Below, piece by piece: positions 1-8,615 of a stretch of DNA of 30,208 bases. Below the pieces are notes generated by a model, which was not told where the DNA came from, searched no databases, and saw nothing but the letters and a program-made list of their open reading frames with translations. This DNA comes from DATGMS01 sp040905145. Its GTDB lineage: Bacteria > Bacteroidota > Bacteroidia > Cytophagales > Cyclobacteriaceae. Positions within the stretch are counted from its first letter, which is position 1. Each line of letters opens with the position of its first letter. A program made the position numbers and the translations under genes. The stretch lies in the NCBI GenBank assembly GCA_040905145.1, contig JBBDSC010000149.1:1-30208 (forward strand), written 5' to 3'.

Positions 1-340
1 ATAACTATAACAGTAGTATCTTTATAAAATACTATTTTGTAAATCTAAAGGCCGGTAGGCAGGGAAGAAGATGGGAGGAAATTAAATTCCGGGGACTTTT
101 ATTGCCCCGTCCATGAGGGCGGGGAAAAGGAATGGGAAGAAAATTCTGGGCTTTAGCCCCATTAATAGCCCCTCAAGAAAATGTGGCTAAAGCCACAGGA
201 ATCATTTGTCCATTTTCCCGTTGGCTAAAGCCAACGGCAATTGAATAACTAAAAGCAGTCATCAAAACCTGTCCCCACCAGGCATGCATACTTTGTACCA
301 TATACCACATACCAAGTACACTCCAATACACCAAATCGTG
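1..340. other. Left-end intergenic region, no gene found
   Basis: No convincing coding region is visible on either strand. The short plus-strand frame beginning near 284 runs into the outer-membrane protein gene on the other strand and looks like a shadow. The only structured content is the palindrome cluster at 105-237. I see no oligo-U terminator for the leftward gene that stops at 341. Confidence 0.6.
105..237. repeat. REP-like cluster of four palindromes
   Basis: Four short inverted repeats lie in a gene-free stretch. The first (105-124) has arms CCCCGTCC and GGGCGGGG around ATGA, with one T-G wobble. The second (148-159) is GGGCT-TT-AGCCC. The third (182-197) has arms TGTGGCT and AGCCACA around AA. 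The fourth (218-237) has perfect 9-bp arms CCGTTGGCT and AGCCAACGG around AA. The last three share the core GGCTWWAGCC and their centres are about 36 to 38 nt apart; the second reads GGCTTTAGCC and the others GGCTAAAGCC, so it is in opposite orientation. This resembles REP/BIME elements that other genomes mobilise with RAYT transposases, but no transposase is present here. The repeats lie downstream of the outer-membrane protein gene, where they may protect the mRNA 3' end. No U-tract follows, so a classical terminator is unlikely. Confidence 0.6.
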
Positions 341-3300
341 CTAAAAAAGCGCCGATACCTGCATCCTCCCGGTATGCACCAGGCGGTCCAGTCCCTCGGA
401 ATTTCTTCCTTCATAGGTCATATTGAGCTGAAGTCCCTCCCCGATCTTTTGAAGCCAATTGAGACCCCAGATATAATTGTCTCCCACGGTCAAGGCTTGC
501 AACATCTCATAGCCTGTTGGTGAATTGGCCTGTCCATTATAGCTGATATTGGTGTATTTCAATTGAGCATTCAGGGTGGTTTTTATGGCTTTTGCATATC
601 GCAAATTAAGGCCGAATTGATTTAATGCAGCTTTTTCATCCATTTCTGTATTGCCCAAGTTCCTTTTATGGGTATAGCTGTAATCCGTTGAACCTCTGAA
701 ATAAGAGGTTGGTTGCCAGATTATTTCAGGTCCAAAAGTATATTGATCCACTTCATAATTCCTGTTGTCCAAAAAATCAGAGGCAGCCATCCTGGTACCG
801 TTGTTCATCGAAATATGAAGATTCAAAGTTTGATTAAAATTGAACCTGGTATTCAGTTTCCAATCCTTTTGGACCAAATCCTCAAATCCGCCGGAAAGCA
901 GTTGCTTGTGCTGACTGTTAAAAAAAGAAGCATCAAAGCCATACTTAGGGGAAGAGCGGTTAAAAAACACGGTTGACCTGAAAGTTTGCCTGGTAGAAAT
1001 CAAATCTTCATTTGCTATCCCTTTCGTAAAGGGGCTGATCCTACTTATAAAATCAATGGCCGAAACTTTCTTTTCCACGTTCCAGCTGGTATTATTGGAG
1101 AAGTTATGCAAAAACAATTGCAATCCATTCTTATTTCTCCAGCTGTCGGGAAATTTGGCATTCAGCCGGTAATTGAATAAAGTAGTGTAGGCCAGGATAT
1201 ATTCATCAGTTGGGACAAAAATTTTAATAAAATTCTTTTCCTCCGGGTTCACCGCCAGATAAAACTCATTGAGTTGCTGGACGCCGTCACCATTGTCATC
1301 TCTCCAAGTATGTGTGCCCTCTCCAGTTGGCACAGGAAGAAAGATAAATTCCCTTCTCAGCTCCCTACCATTTCCTATGGCATAACTCAATTCATTCCTA
1401 ATGTTATTATCAGATAGATTGCTCCTATAATCCAATCTTCCCATAATAGAGGTTTCATCCGGTAATCCCCTTGAAAAATGGGCCAGCTTTCTATAGGTAA
1501 AGGTCCCTTTGACCTCATGAAGGCCAAACTTTTTTTGCAAGCCATAGTTGGTGGTAAAAGCCCTGGTGCTAGGCAATAAATTTCCTTCGATGGGATACTT
1601 ATCCTCCCGCCAACTTGCATCCCCAAAAAATGAGTACGATAAAGTATCATTGGATTTCAGGAACACCTGATGTTCCAAAAAATTCATGGCCGTATTGACT
1701 ATTGAGTCGGATGCAATAGCAGCCACTTTATTTCGATCGATGTTAAAGCGGTACCCGGGGATAATAGCTTTGGACCGGTATTGGATGGTACCATTATATC
1801 GGATCCAATTTGATTCAAGTGCCTGAATCCTGCTGTTAAGGAAAAAAAGGTCATTGATCAGAAACAGCCGTTCTCCAATTTGTTGGTTTACCTTTATGGC
1901 TTGTTGAAATCCTGACAGAACCTCTCCCCTGTTTCTTAGGTTCAATTCATAGGAAGCTAAATTATCTACATCCTTCACTAGCTCAACTTGTGCAGTCATT
2001 AATCTTTCAGCAGCGTCAAGCTCCATATCCTCCTGGGACAAACTCCAATCCCTGTCAAACTCAATGTACCGATAACGGTCAATAAAAGAAAAATTGGCTG
2101 AGTTATATTCCAATTCCGCCATACTGTTTAATTTATAGCCTTTTAACCAACCCAAACTTCTGTGAGATAGAAAACCCGATTTGATGGCATAGCCTTTATC
2201 GTCCCCTCCATTCAAATCTGAAAATAAATTCACATCATTGTCCGAAAGTGCTACTTCGGCATACACCTGCTCAAAAGCACTTAATTTTACCCTTGTCCCT
2301 GCAGTGATCATTTGCTTCTTATTTGGAGCAGGCAAAGTAGAATTAATGGAATAATTCCCTTGGGCCATTCCATTGATGGGGGCAACATATTCATAAACCA
2401 CCCCATTGGCCAGTTGCTGCTGTCGGCGATAATCCCCCTCTCCCCTACCTGTTTCTGTAAAGCTGATGGCAAAAAAAGCTTCTTCAGGATCGGTAGAATA
2501 TTCATAATGGTTAATCTCTTTCCCTTCATCATCTATAGAAATTATCTTTTCATATAAAATCCGATTCGGGTCAAAGGCAATACTGTCCACCCTGGGCATA
2601 ACGGCGGCATCTAAGTTGTCCCCCACTCCTGCTAAAAGAGTCTTATCCTCATTTGAAAGCTCAAAAAACAAAGACCGATTGCGATTATCCTGTTCTCTAT
2701 AAAAGTTAAGGTAAAAGGATACCTTATCGCTTTCCTGAATGTGGCTGGCCGTAAGAATAGATCTGGAAAAGTTTCGTTCAGCATATTCAAAATCTATCCT
2801 AATCCTGGAATATTGCGTGATCACCACATTGGTGGTGAAAGTAATTTCCCCTTGATTGTAGTCAATGATATAATCGTAATTAAAGCCTCTTTTCAATAGC
2901 TTACCATCCAGGAATACCTTTTCCGAGTTGGCCATGATGATCACGAACCGCTCATTTTCCGGTCCCTTAATCCTGTATGGACCTAGGACACCTTCTAAAA
3001 CATCCAATTCAGTAGAGGCAAATTTACCCTTTGCTATGGAAGCACCTGCTTGGGTAGATGCTTTCCACTTCTTATTGACCTGATAATCGGAAGTAAAAAG
3101 AAGCCCCTGCACATTTTTATGATATCGCAGGAATTCAGACTGTCTTTGCCGCAGCACCACATCCCCTGCGGATAAAGACATCTGATCATTGTACAGTTCC
3201 AACAGCACATTGTCAAAATCCTGTAATTGCTGTGTATTTCCTTCAGGCTGAAAGGGGACATTCTGATCTGTAATACTAGCCCTGATATTAAGGTTTTCTG

Positions 3301-3811
3301 TCAACTGTCCCTCCATTTGCAGGTTCAAGGAGGAATTGACAAATACATTTTGGGAATTCCCAAATGAGATCCCTCTGGTCAAATTCCCTGATTTGTTCAG
3401 GTTATTCTGCGGGAAAACTTCCTCCCTAAAATCAAACCCTTCAGTAGTAGCTTCCCGCTTGTCCTTAAAAAGCGCGGTGGAATCATAATCCGTCAATAAA
3501 GTCCTCTTTGAATAAACCTGATGAAGACTGTAAGGAAGCCTACGGTAACACACTTCAACTGAATCTGGCTCAATCTGATCCATCTCAATCTTGATGAAGC
3601 CGGAATTAATATTATATTCAAATGGAAGGTTTGTATTTCTATTGTCCTTAACGGTGATGGTTCCCTCCAAAGCACTTAGAGAATCCAATAAAAAGCCATT
3701 TGAAACTGCTTCAATATTCACCCACCTACAGGTAGGCTGCTGTCCACTTGCAAAAAAGGACACTCCTAAAACTACAACGAAAAACAAAAAAAGTCTCCTG
3801 GCCCACCACAT
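341..3811 (-). CDS. Large outer-membrane beta-barrel protein, SprA-like segment
   Basis: This is a 1156-residue exported protein of unknown function. The chosen ATG at 3811 gives a typical signal peptide (MWWARR, a hydrophobic stretch, then FASGQQ). An upstream in-frame TTG at 3844 would add 11 unlikely residues. After a short N-terminal domain with a conserved Cys-Arg, most of the chain is alternating beta-strand sequence rich in Tyr, Phe, Asn and Arg, and it ends in ALF, with the C-terminal Phe usual for outer-membrane barrels. Residues about 290-360 (SEKVFLDGKLLKRG, YDYIIDYNQGEITFT, then a Tyr-rich strand) resemble a module seen in SprA, the type IX secretion translocon, but this protein is about half that length. 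Function could be surface protein, secretion accessory or receptor-like barrel. The gene begins 34 nt after the kinase stop, so co-transcription is likely. The barrel call is firm; the specific role is unknown. Confidence 0.8.
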   Translation of the reverse strand: MWWARRLFLFFVVVLGVSFFASGQQPTCRWVNIEAVSNGFLLDSLSALEGTITVKDNRNTNLPFEYNINSGFIKIEMDQIEPDSVEVCYRRLPYSLHQVYSKRTLLTDYDSTALFKDKREATTEGFDFREEVFPQNNLNKSGNLTRGISFGNSQNVFVNSSLNLQMEGQLTENLNIRASITDQNVPFQPEGNTQQLQDFDNVLLELYNDQMSLSAGDVVLRQRQSEFLRYHKNVQGLLFTSDYQVNKKWKASTQAGASIAKGKFASTELDVLEGVLGPYRIKGPENERFVIIMANSEKVFLDGKLLKRGFNYDYIIDYNQGEITFTTNVVITQYSRIRIDFEYAERNFSRSILTASHIQESDKVSFYLNFYREQDNRNRSLFFELSNEDKTLLAGVGDNLDAAVMPRVDSIAFDPNRILYEKIISIDDEGKEINHYEYSTDPEEAFFAISFTETGRGEGDYRRQQQLANGVVYEYVAPINGMAQGNYSINSTLPAPNKKQMITAGTRVKLSAFEQVYAEVALSDNDVNLFSDLNGGDDKGYAIKSGFLSHRSLGWLKGYKLNSMAELEYNSANFSFIDRYRYIEFDRDWSLSQEDMELDAAERLMTAQVELVKDVDNLASYELNLRNRGEVLSGFQQAIKVNQQIGERLFLINDLFFLNSRIQALESNWIRYNGTIQYRSKAIIPGYRFNIDRNKVAAIASDSIVNTAMNFLEHQVFLKSNDTLSYSFFGDASWREDKYPIEGNLLPSTRAFTTNYGLQKKFGLHEVKGTFTYRKLAHFSRGLPDETSIMGRLDYRSNLSDNNIRNELSYAIGNGRELRREFIFLPVPTGEGTHTWRDDNGDGVQQLNEFYLAVNPEEKNFIKIFVPTDEYILAYTTLFNYRLNAKFPDSWRNKNGLQLFLHNFSNNTSWNVEKKVSAIDFISRISPFTKGIANEDLISTRQTFRSTVFFNRSSPKYGFDASFFNSQHKQLLSGGFEDLVQKDWKLNTRFNFNQTLNLHISMNNGTRMAASDFLDNRNYEVDQYTFGPEIIWQPTSYFRGSTDYSYTHKRNLGNTEMDEKAALNQFGLNLRYAKAIKTTLNAQLKYTNISYNGQANSPTGYEMLQALTVGDNYIWGLNWLQKIGEGLQLNMTYEGRNSEGLDRLVHTGRMQVSALF

Positions 3812-3832
3812 ATCTACTATACTACAAAGTTG

Positions 3833-3840
3833 CAAAGGTA
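3833..3840 (-). promoter_or_regulatory. Possible -7 promoter box for the outer-membrane protein gene
   Basis: On the minus strand this reads TACCTTTG, which fits the Bacteroidota -7 consensus TAnnTTTG. It lies just after the kinase stop and about 22 nt before the ATG at 3811. No TTTG is found at the expected 19-nt spacing, where the sequence is CAGG, so this is only a half-site. It may allow transcription independent of the kinase. Confidence 0.3.
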
Positions 3841-3845
3841 ACAAA

Positions 3846-6800
3846 TCAACTCAATATCTCCTGCTTATCGAGAACTGGAAAAGAAAGAAAAAAAGAAGTT
3901 CCCCTGTCCTTCTTTGTGATAAACCAAATCTTACCGCCCGCAGTCTCCACTCCACGCTTGGCAATTGCCAGGCCAAGACCTGATCCTTCTGATTTTGTAC
4001 TAAAATTGGGCATAAATATTTTCTGTTTTAATTCTTCATCAACCCCTTTTCCGTTATCCTTTATTTCTAATTTTACTGTCTTCCCTTTCTGTGACAAAAT
4101 CACCTGTATCTCTGCCTCCTTTCCACTTTCTACTGATTGGATTCCATTAATAATCAGGTTGGAAATTACCCTTTCAAATAATTTTGGATCCCCCATGATC
4201 AATAATTTCCCTTCACTTTCATTTATAAATTGAACCTTTCCCTGCTCATTATTCTGAAATAGCTCCACCGCTTGGACAACCACTCCCCTAAAATCCATTA
4301 TCTCATTTTTGGGAAGGGGCATTTTAGCAAAAGTTGAAAATGAAGTAGCGATATCACTCAAAATATCCACCTGGTTGATCAAGGTTTGAACAGGTTTTTT
4401 AAGCATCTTCGGATCATCGAGTTTTTCTTCTGCCTGTAATCTTAGCATGTGCTGCAGTGTTAACTTCATCGGTGTGAGCGGATTCTTTATTTCATGTGCT
4501 ACTTGTTTGGCCATTTCCCTCCAAGCGGATTCTTTTTCGGTACTTGCCAGGACTTTCCTACTGGCCTCCAACTTGAAAAGCATGTTGTTATATTCATTTA
4601 CCAATAGCCCGATTTCGTCATTGGCCGGCCAATTCATGGGCTCATTATTTTCCAGATTAGTGGCTTTCAATTTTTGGGTAAGTAATTTAAAGGGCGTGGT
4701 AAGCCTTCTGGAAACAAAGTAGGAGACAATTAAGAAAATGATAAAAATAAAAACAAAAATGTTAAGGATATTGCTGAAAACCTCAACAATCAAAAGGTTA
4801 AGCTCTGTCTCTGATTCAAAAAACGGAATGGCAATTATTCCAAGAACATCCTGCATCTCCGTATCCCTTAATGCCAGATAAACTGTTTTATAATTTAAGA
4901 ATCCTACCTGCTCATTTAAAATGAGGTGGTTGTTCTGGGCTTCTATTATTTCTGCATACGCTTTTGGATTGATATATTCGGTCAATACTTTTTTTTCAAA
5001 GATATTGGGCTGATTGGTAGCCATTAATTTGCCAGATGGTAAATAGAAGTTGATATCCGTATTGGTGTTTCCAGCGAGGTGGTAAATCTCATTGGAAAAA
5101 TCCTCCTGATCCATCATTCCATTGATCTGCTCTTCCAGGATCTGGGTTTGCAGAAATTTGGAAAGGTTGTCCCTAATGATCGTTGCCTTTTCAAAATATT
5201 GACGATGGAGATCTTCCGTATAGGAATTACTCAACAGCCCCACAGTAATAACACTGATGATCAACATGGGAAAGAAAAAAGCAAAGTTCAAGTAAAATTG
5301 CAGCTTTGTGGCATAGTTGAACCGGAAATTATTTATTCCAAGAAAAGCCGAATAAATAAAGATCGATAATAACGTAAGAATAAGGTAAGTCACAAAAAAT
5401 AAAGCCACGTCCGCTAAAACATAGTTGTTTGGATAGGCAGGGGAGGATACTATAATGGCATTTTTCTGGCTTTTCACACCCAAATGGTGGTAATTATTCC
5501 GAAACACTCCTGTGGTGAATAAATCGGATTGGGTAAAAAGATCTTCTACTTCCCCGCTTCTATAGTTAAAGAGCCCCATGCTAAACTGAAGGGTATCCTC
5601 CTTAAGGATAGCATAGTCAAAATTGCCTACATTTAAATTATCCGCATATTTTTTGTCCAACAGTAATTTGGGAAACACACTACTGGCTTTAATCCTTTGC
5701 TGAACAAGTTCTATCAAAATGGTACCTATATAAGAGGTCTTCCTGTAAAGGTTTACAAAGGCATAAAACTTATTCCCCCCCCCTCCTTCATTGCCTTTTA
5801 TAAAATAGAGGTTTCTAACACTTGTGGCAAGGTCACTCTTCATGTACTGGAAGCGATAATCATCAAGGGCTTCTTCATTTTCCCTGTTGAGGATGTCCTC
5901 GCCGCCTTTATTAAACACCTTTATGGATATGTCATACTGATCAAAATTATTGATCATATAGGCTTTTCTAATTTTCTGTTCGATCGGTTCTTTAGATTGC
6001 AGAGGATCCATAAGTCTCATTTTAATAAAGATATCTTCATTGACTTTTTCCATTACATCCGCGATTAGAAACTCTGCCATTACATCCTCTTCCAATAAAA
6101 TTTGATTGGCAAACTTTAATTTTGATTGGATCTCTTCCTTGCGGATATCCTGGTAAGCTGCTGCGCCCGTGATAACTGCCCCCACCAAACAACCGAAAAA
6201 GAAGGTCAAAAAAGTGTTCAATCCCAGGCTAAAAAGATTCTTATAAAGCTTGAATGTGATCATGGACACTAAAAGAATAAAATGGGCCAGAAAAGGAATC
6301 AAGTATATCAAATCGATGAAAGCTAAAAAAGCCACAATCGGAAGGGAGAAAGCGATTAATATTTTAAGGGCATATTGCTTCTTTAACCGGCTTTTATACA
6401 AAACCATGTTTAAAGCTATAATGGTAAAGAGTAAGTATCCTGCTCCTGCTAAAAAGATAATGAATAAGCTGATGGTCTTAAAATAGTCAAAGGTAGGAAG
6501 GGCTAGAATATTAAGGTTCCATTGGGAATTATTTACAATATTGGAAAAAAGGTTAAAAAATAACGCCATCAAACCAGTGGACAGGGAATAAGCCAATATC
6601 AAAAAGATCCAATCATTATATTTCTCTTTAAACTGTGAAAACTTGATCAAAAAGCGTTTTCTGCCCAATAAACTCAAGATCATGATCAAAATCACCATAG
6701 AGCATATCACATTCAGCAACAAATCAGCTAAGCTGGGGTTGACCAAGGAAGAAGCATACCTGGAAGGGGCAAATAATTCATTATCCGAAAAGCTTTGAGG

Positions 6801-7577
6801 GAAATGGAAAAAGATCATAATGGCCCTGATGCTTATCATGATAAGTCCAGTATATATTATAGCCACTAACCTTCTCCCCTTTCGCCAAATGGTAGAAACG
6901 AAATCCCCTCCTATTACCAAAACCAAGCCTAACAAGGAGAAAAAGAAAACCAATACAGTTCTGTTGCCTTCTTGTCCCGCATTCTCATAACCTACCCTGA
7001 ACAGTATAGAAAAAAGGTATTCGTTATTGTCCTCGTTAATTTCAACAAACTCTTCCTGTGGTTCTGAAGACAAGATAAACCTATCATTTCCGAAAATTTG
7101 TGGGTTATATCCCGCATTCAGATAATCGTTTTGTACTTCTACATTGTCGTAAAGGCTATAAACCTGAACCATCCAAAAAGGCTGACCATCCCTACTCCAT
7201 TTTCTGAGCTGGGTCAAATAGGTCCCTTTTGTATTCTCGATTAATTGATATTTCCTGTTCTTTCTAAAATCCTCAAATTCAGGAATCATCTCATTGTCCG
7301 ACCAATACAGTAGCCTGCCATCTTCGGAAAACAAATAGAAGGGGTGTTGGGTAGGTATGGTAAGTGAAAGAAAAGACACCCGTTGGTTTGGCCGATTGCT
7401 CATCAAAAGCTCAATGTAATCTTCGTCAAACTCCTCAACAACTGCCGAAATCCGCTGCTCTATTTGGTTTTCGTATTCCTCTAAGGTAGTTGTGCTGTCC
7501 CATAAAAAGTTAATGGACGGTACCATCCCAAGCATAACAATGGAAATTACCAATATAAACCGCCTCCTCTTTAGCAT
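3846..7577 (-). CDS. Large multi-pass sensor histidine kinase, NtrY-like
   Basis: This is a 1243-residue membrane histidine kinase, far longer than usual. TM1 covers about residues 6-22, followed by an extracytoplasmic segment of roughly 170 residues, a block of about eight TM helices, a second long extracytoplasmic region with further TM helices, and a last TM before a HAMP linker (RRLTTPF onward). The kinase core has the H box HEIKNPLTPMK with His at about residue 1028, an N box NLIINGIQS, G1 DNGKGVDEE, and G2 GSGLGLAIAKR, so ATP binding and autophosphorylation look intact. The core resembles NtrY. No response regulator is adjacent, so its partner is elsewhere. The ATG at 7577 was chosen; an upstream TTG at 7601 sits inside a terminator stem. 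A run of nine G (5775-5783) lies in the coding strand. The signal is unknown; the downstream membrane protein is a possible target. Confidence 0.85.
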   Translation of the reverse strand: MLKRRRFILVISIVMLGMVPSINFLWDSTTTLEEYENQIEQRISAVVEEFDEDYIELLMSNRPNQRVSFLSLTIPTQHPFYLFSEDGRLLYWSDNEMIPEFEDFRKNRKYQLIENTKGTYLTQLRKWSRDGQPFWMVQVYSLYDNVEVQNDYLNAGYNPQIFGNDRFILSSEPQEEFVEINEDNNEYLFSILFRVGYENAGQEGNRTVLVFFFSLLGLVLVIGGDFVSTIWRKGRRLVAIIYTGLIMISIRAIMIFFHFPQSFSDNELFAPSRYASSLVNPSLADLLLNVICSMVILIMILSLLGRKRFLIKFSQFKEKYNDWIFLILAYSLSTGLMALFFNLFSNIVNNSQWNLNILALPTFDYFKTISLFIIFLAGAGYLLFTIIALNMVLYKSRLKKQYALKILIAFSLPIVAFLAFIDLIYLIPFLAHFILLVSMITFKLYKNLFSLGLNTFLTFFFGCLVGAVITGAAAYQDIRKEEIQSKLKFANQILLEEDVMAEFLIADVMEKVNEDIFIKMRLMDPLQSKEPIEQKIRKAYMINNFDQYDISIKVFNKGGEDILNRENEEALDDYRFQYMKSDLATSVRNLYFIKGNEGGGGNKFYAFVNLYRKTSYIGTILIELVQQRIKASSVFPKLLLDKKYADNLNVGNFDYAILKEDTLQFSMGLFNYRSGEVEDLFTQSDLFTTGVFRNNYHHLGVKSQKNAIIVSSPAYPNNYVLADVALFFVTYLILTLLSIFIYSAFLGINNFRFNYATKLQFYLNFAFFFPMLIISVITVGLLSNSYTEDLHRQYFEKATIIRDNLSKFLQTQILEEQINGMMDQEDFSNEIYHLAGNTNTDINFYLPSGKLMATNQPNIFEKKVLTEYINPKAYAEIIEAQNNHLILNEQVGFLNYKTVYLALRDTEMQDVLGIIAIPFFESETELNLLIVEVFSNILNIFVFIFIIFLIVSYFVSRRLTTPFKLLTQKLKATNLENNEPMNWPANDEIGLLVNEYNNMLFKLEASRKVLASTEKESAWREMAKQVAHEIKNPLTPMKLTLQHMLRLQAEEKLDDPKMLKKPVQTLINQVDILSDIATSFSTFAKMPLPKNEIMDFRGVVVQAVELFQNNEQGKVQFINESEGKLLIMGDPKLFERVISNLIINGIQSVESGKEAEIQVILSQKGKTVKLEIKDNGKGVDEELKQKIFMPNFSTKSEGSGLGLAIAKRGVETAGGKIWFITKKDRGTSFFLSFPVLDKQEILS

Positions 7578-7591
7578 ACTGCAAATAAAAG

Positions 7592-7624
7592 AAAAAAGCA
7601 AAGCTTATTGTCAAGCTTTGCTTT
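7592..7624 (-). terminator. Rho-independent terminator after the oxidase accessory block
   Basis: On the minus strand, AAAGCAAAGCTT, loop GACAAT and AAGCTTTGCTTT form a perfect 12-bp stem that runs into a six-U tract. It begins 6 nt past the stop of the CxxC membrane protein gene and ends 15 nt before the kinase ATG, so it separates the oxidase accessory genes from the kinase. Confidence 0.88.
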
Positions 7625-7630
7625 CTAAAA

Positions 7631-7897
7631 TTAGAAACTTCTATTTCCAACAGCTAATTTTTTCTTCTTTTTGGAATGCCTATACCAAAGAACAGCAAGT
7701 ACTGTTAAAAGTATATAGGGAGTAACAAAAAGGTAGAGAATCCCCAAATTCAATCCCGCACCGATAGTGGTGTCCCCATTACTGACATTGTTTTCTATGG
7801 TCACCCTGCACATGGCACATTGTGCCATACTATCATTAATGGAAAAAAGAAATGCAAAGACAACTAATATGGTTTTACTTAAGATTTTCATGGCCAT
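7631..7897 (-). CDS. Small exported CxxC membrane protein of unknown function
   Basis: This 88-residue protein has an N-terminal signal sequence ending SMA, with QCAMC straight after it (Cys27 and Cys30 form a CxxC). A polar segment and one strong TM helix follow (about residues 48-68), then a Lys-rich cytoplasmic tail. The predicted layout puts the CxxC in the periplasm next to the membrane. It is the last gene of the block with SCO1 and DUF420, ends at a strong terminator, and starts 29 nt after the DUF420 stop. The position suggests a role in oxidase assembly or copper or thiol handling, but this is inference from context. A second ATG two codons in is an equally possible start. Confidence 0.75.
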   Translation of the reverse strand: MAMKILSKTILVVFAFLFSINDSMAQCAMCRVTIENNVSNGDTTIGAGLNLGILYLFVTPYILLTVLAVLWYRHSKKKKKLAVGNRSF

Positions 7898-7926
7898 TCA
7901 TATAACTGATCAACGCTCAGATTAGT

Positions 7927-8478
7927 TTAGAAATTATAATAAGGACTTATCAACAGGTATACCACCACCCCGGAAACCGTAACATATAACCAAATTGGGT
8001 AAGCATACCTGACTATCTTTCTGTGGCTTTCGAGCCTGTCGGTATATCCATAATAATAAGCCAATAAAATTGGAAACAAAGCGACTGCAGCCAAAATAAT
8101 GTGAGTGATCAGGACAAAATAATAAATATTCCTGATCATTCCTTCTCCACCAAATGACGTGCTAGCTGCCGTTGCGTGGTATATCACATAAGAAACCATA
8201 AAGATAGCTCCTAAACCAAATGCTACTGACATAGCCAGTTTATGGTAAGTTATTTTATTGTTTCTTATAAAATATAACCCAAGGATCAATGCAATGGTAG
8301 CTGCTGAATTAATGACAGCGTTCAAATGGGGAAGAAAATAAATCCAATCATTGCCTACTTCAATTTTAGGCATATATATTAATGTCGCCACCAATACCGG
8401 TACTATTACAGAAATAATTACAATCCAAGTATAGCTGCTCTTATCTACCGATCCATAGGAAAGGTCCTTGCTTTTCAT
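7927..8478 (-). CDS. DUF420 membrane protein, CtaM-like oxidase assembly factor
   Basis: This 183-residue protein has about five TM helices and matches the DUF420 family. Members of the family in Firmicutes (CtaM/YozB) are needed for making active heme-copper oxidase. Histidines placed at or near membrane segments are visible: His51 (LPHLN), His79 (YHKLA), His101 (YHATA) and His126 (THIILA), as in the family. It lies between the SCO1-linked small ORF and the CxxC membrane protein, downstream of the whole oxidase operon, which fits assembly of the oxidase in the inner membrane. Length is normal. The ATG at 8478 is the first good start. The family assignment is from memory of its pattern, and the exact biochemical role is not established. 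Confidence 0.85.
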   Translation of the reverse strand: MKSKDLSYGSVDKSSYTWIVIISVIVPVLVATLIYMPKIEVGNDWIYFLPHLNAVINSAATIALILGLYFIRNNKITYHKLAMSVAFGLGAIFMVSYVIYHATAASTSFGGEGMIRNIYYFVLITHIILAAVALFPILLAYYYGYTDRLESHRKIVRYAYPIWLYVTVSGVVVYLLISPYYNF

Positions 8479-8501
8479 GTGTCTATAGTTTGATTTTTAA
8501 C

Positions 8502-8615
8502 TTATTGCAAACCTTTGTGATCCTGGTGGTGGGCTTTTTTGGCACATGCCTGCCCAGATCTTTTATCGGGGGATCTCACCGGATAATCATCCAGGTGTGT
8601 GATAACTTTTATCAT
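8502..8615 (-). CDS. Candidate 37-residue small ORF overlapping the SCO1 end
   Basis: An ATG at 8615, inside the last codons of the SCO1 gene in the +1 frame, opens a 37-codon ORF ending with TAA at 8502-8504. It overlaps SCO1 by 29 nt and stops 23 nt before the DUF420 start, filling a gap that would otherwise be 108 nt. The peptide begins MIKVITHLDDYPVRSPDK, is basic, and has a Cys followed by a His cluster near the end (Cys24, then HHQDH at 29-33). There is no signal peptide or TM helix, so it would be cytoplasmic. The composition and tight gene packing look more like coding than chance, and Cys/His content beside a copper chaperone hints at metal binding. I do not recognise it. It could still be a chance ORF or the remnant of a longer SCO1 C-terminus after a frameshift. 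Confidence 0.42.
   Translation of the reverse strand: MIKVITHLDDYPVRSPDKRSGQACAKKAHHQDHKGLQ

Noticed and set aside
105..237. CRISPR array
   Set aside because: The palindromes differ in sequence and orientation, there are only four, and no repeat-spacer regularity with identical repeats or cas genes is seen.
3812..3844. TTG start giving 11 more residues on the outer-membrane protein
   Set aside because: The extension precedes a complete signal peptide that starts at the ATG at 3811, and it overlaps a possible -7 box.
3591..4233. Plus-strand frames of 130 and 161 residues across the kinase-barrel junction
   Set aside because: Both are antisense to two well-supported genes and lack recognisable motifs or promoters.
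7578..7601. TTG start for the kinase at 7601
   Set aside because: It lies inside a perfect terminator stem and adds residues before a normal N-terminal membrane helix; the ATG at 7577 is better.
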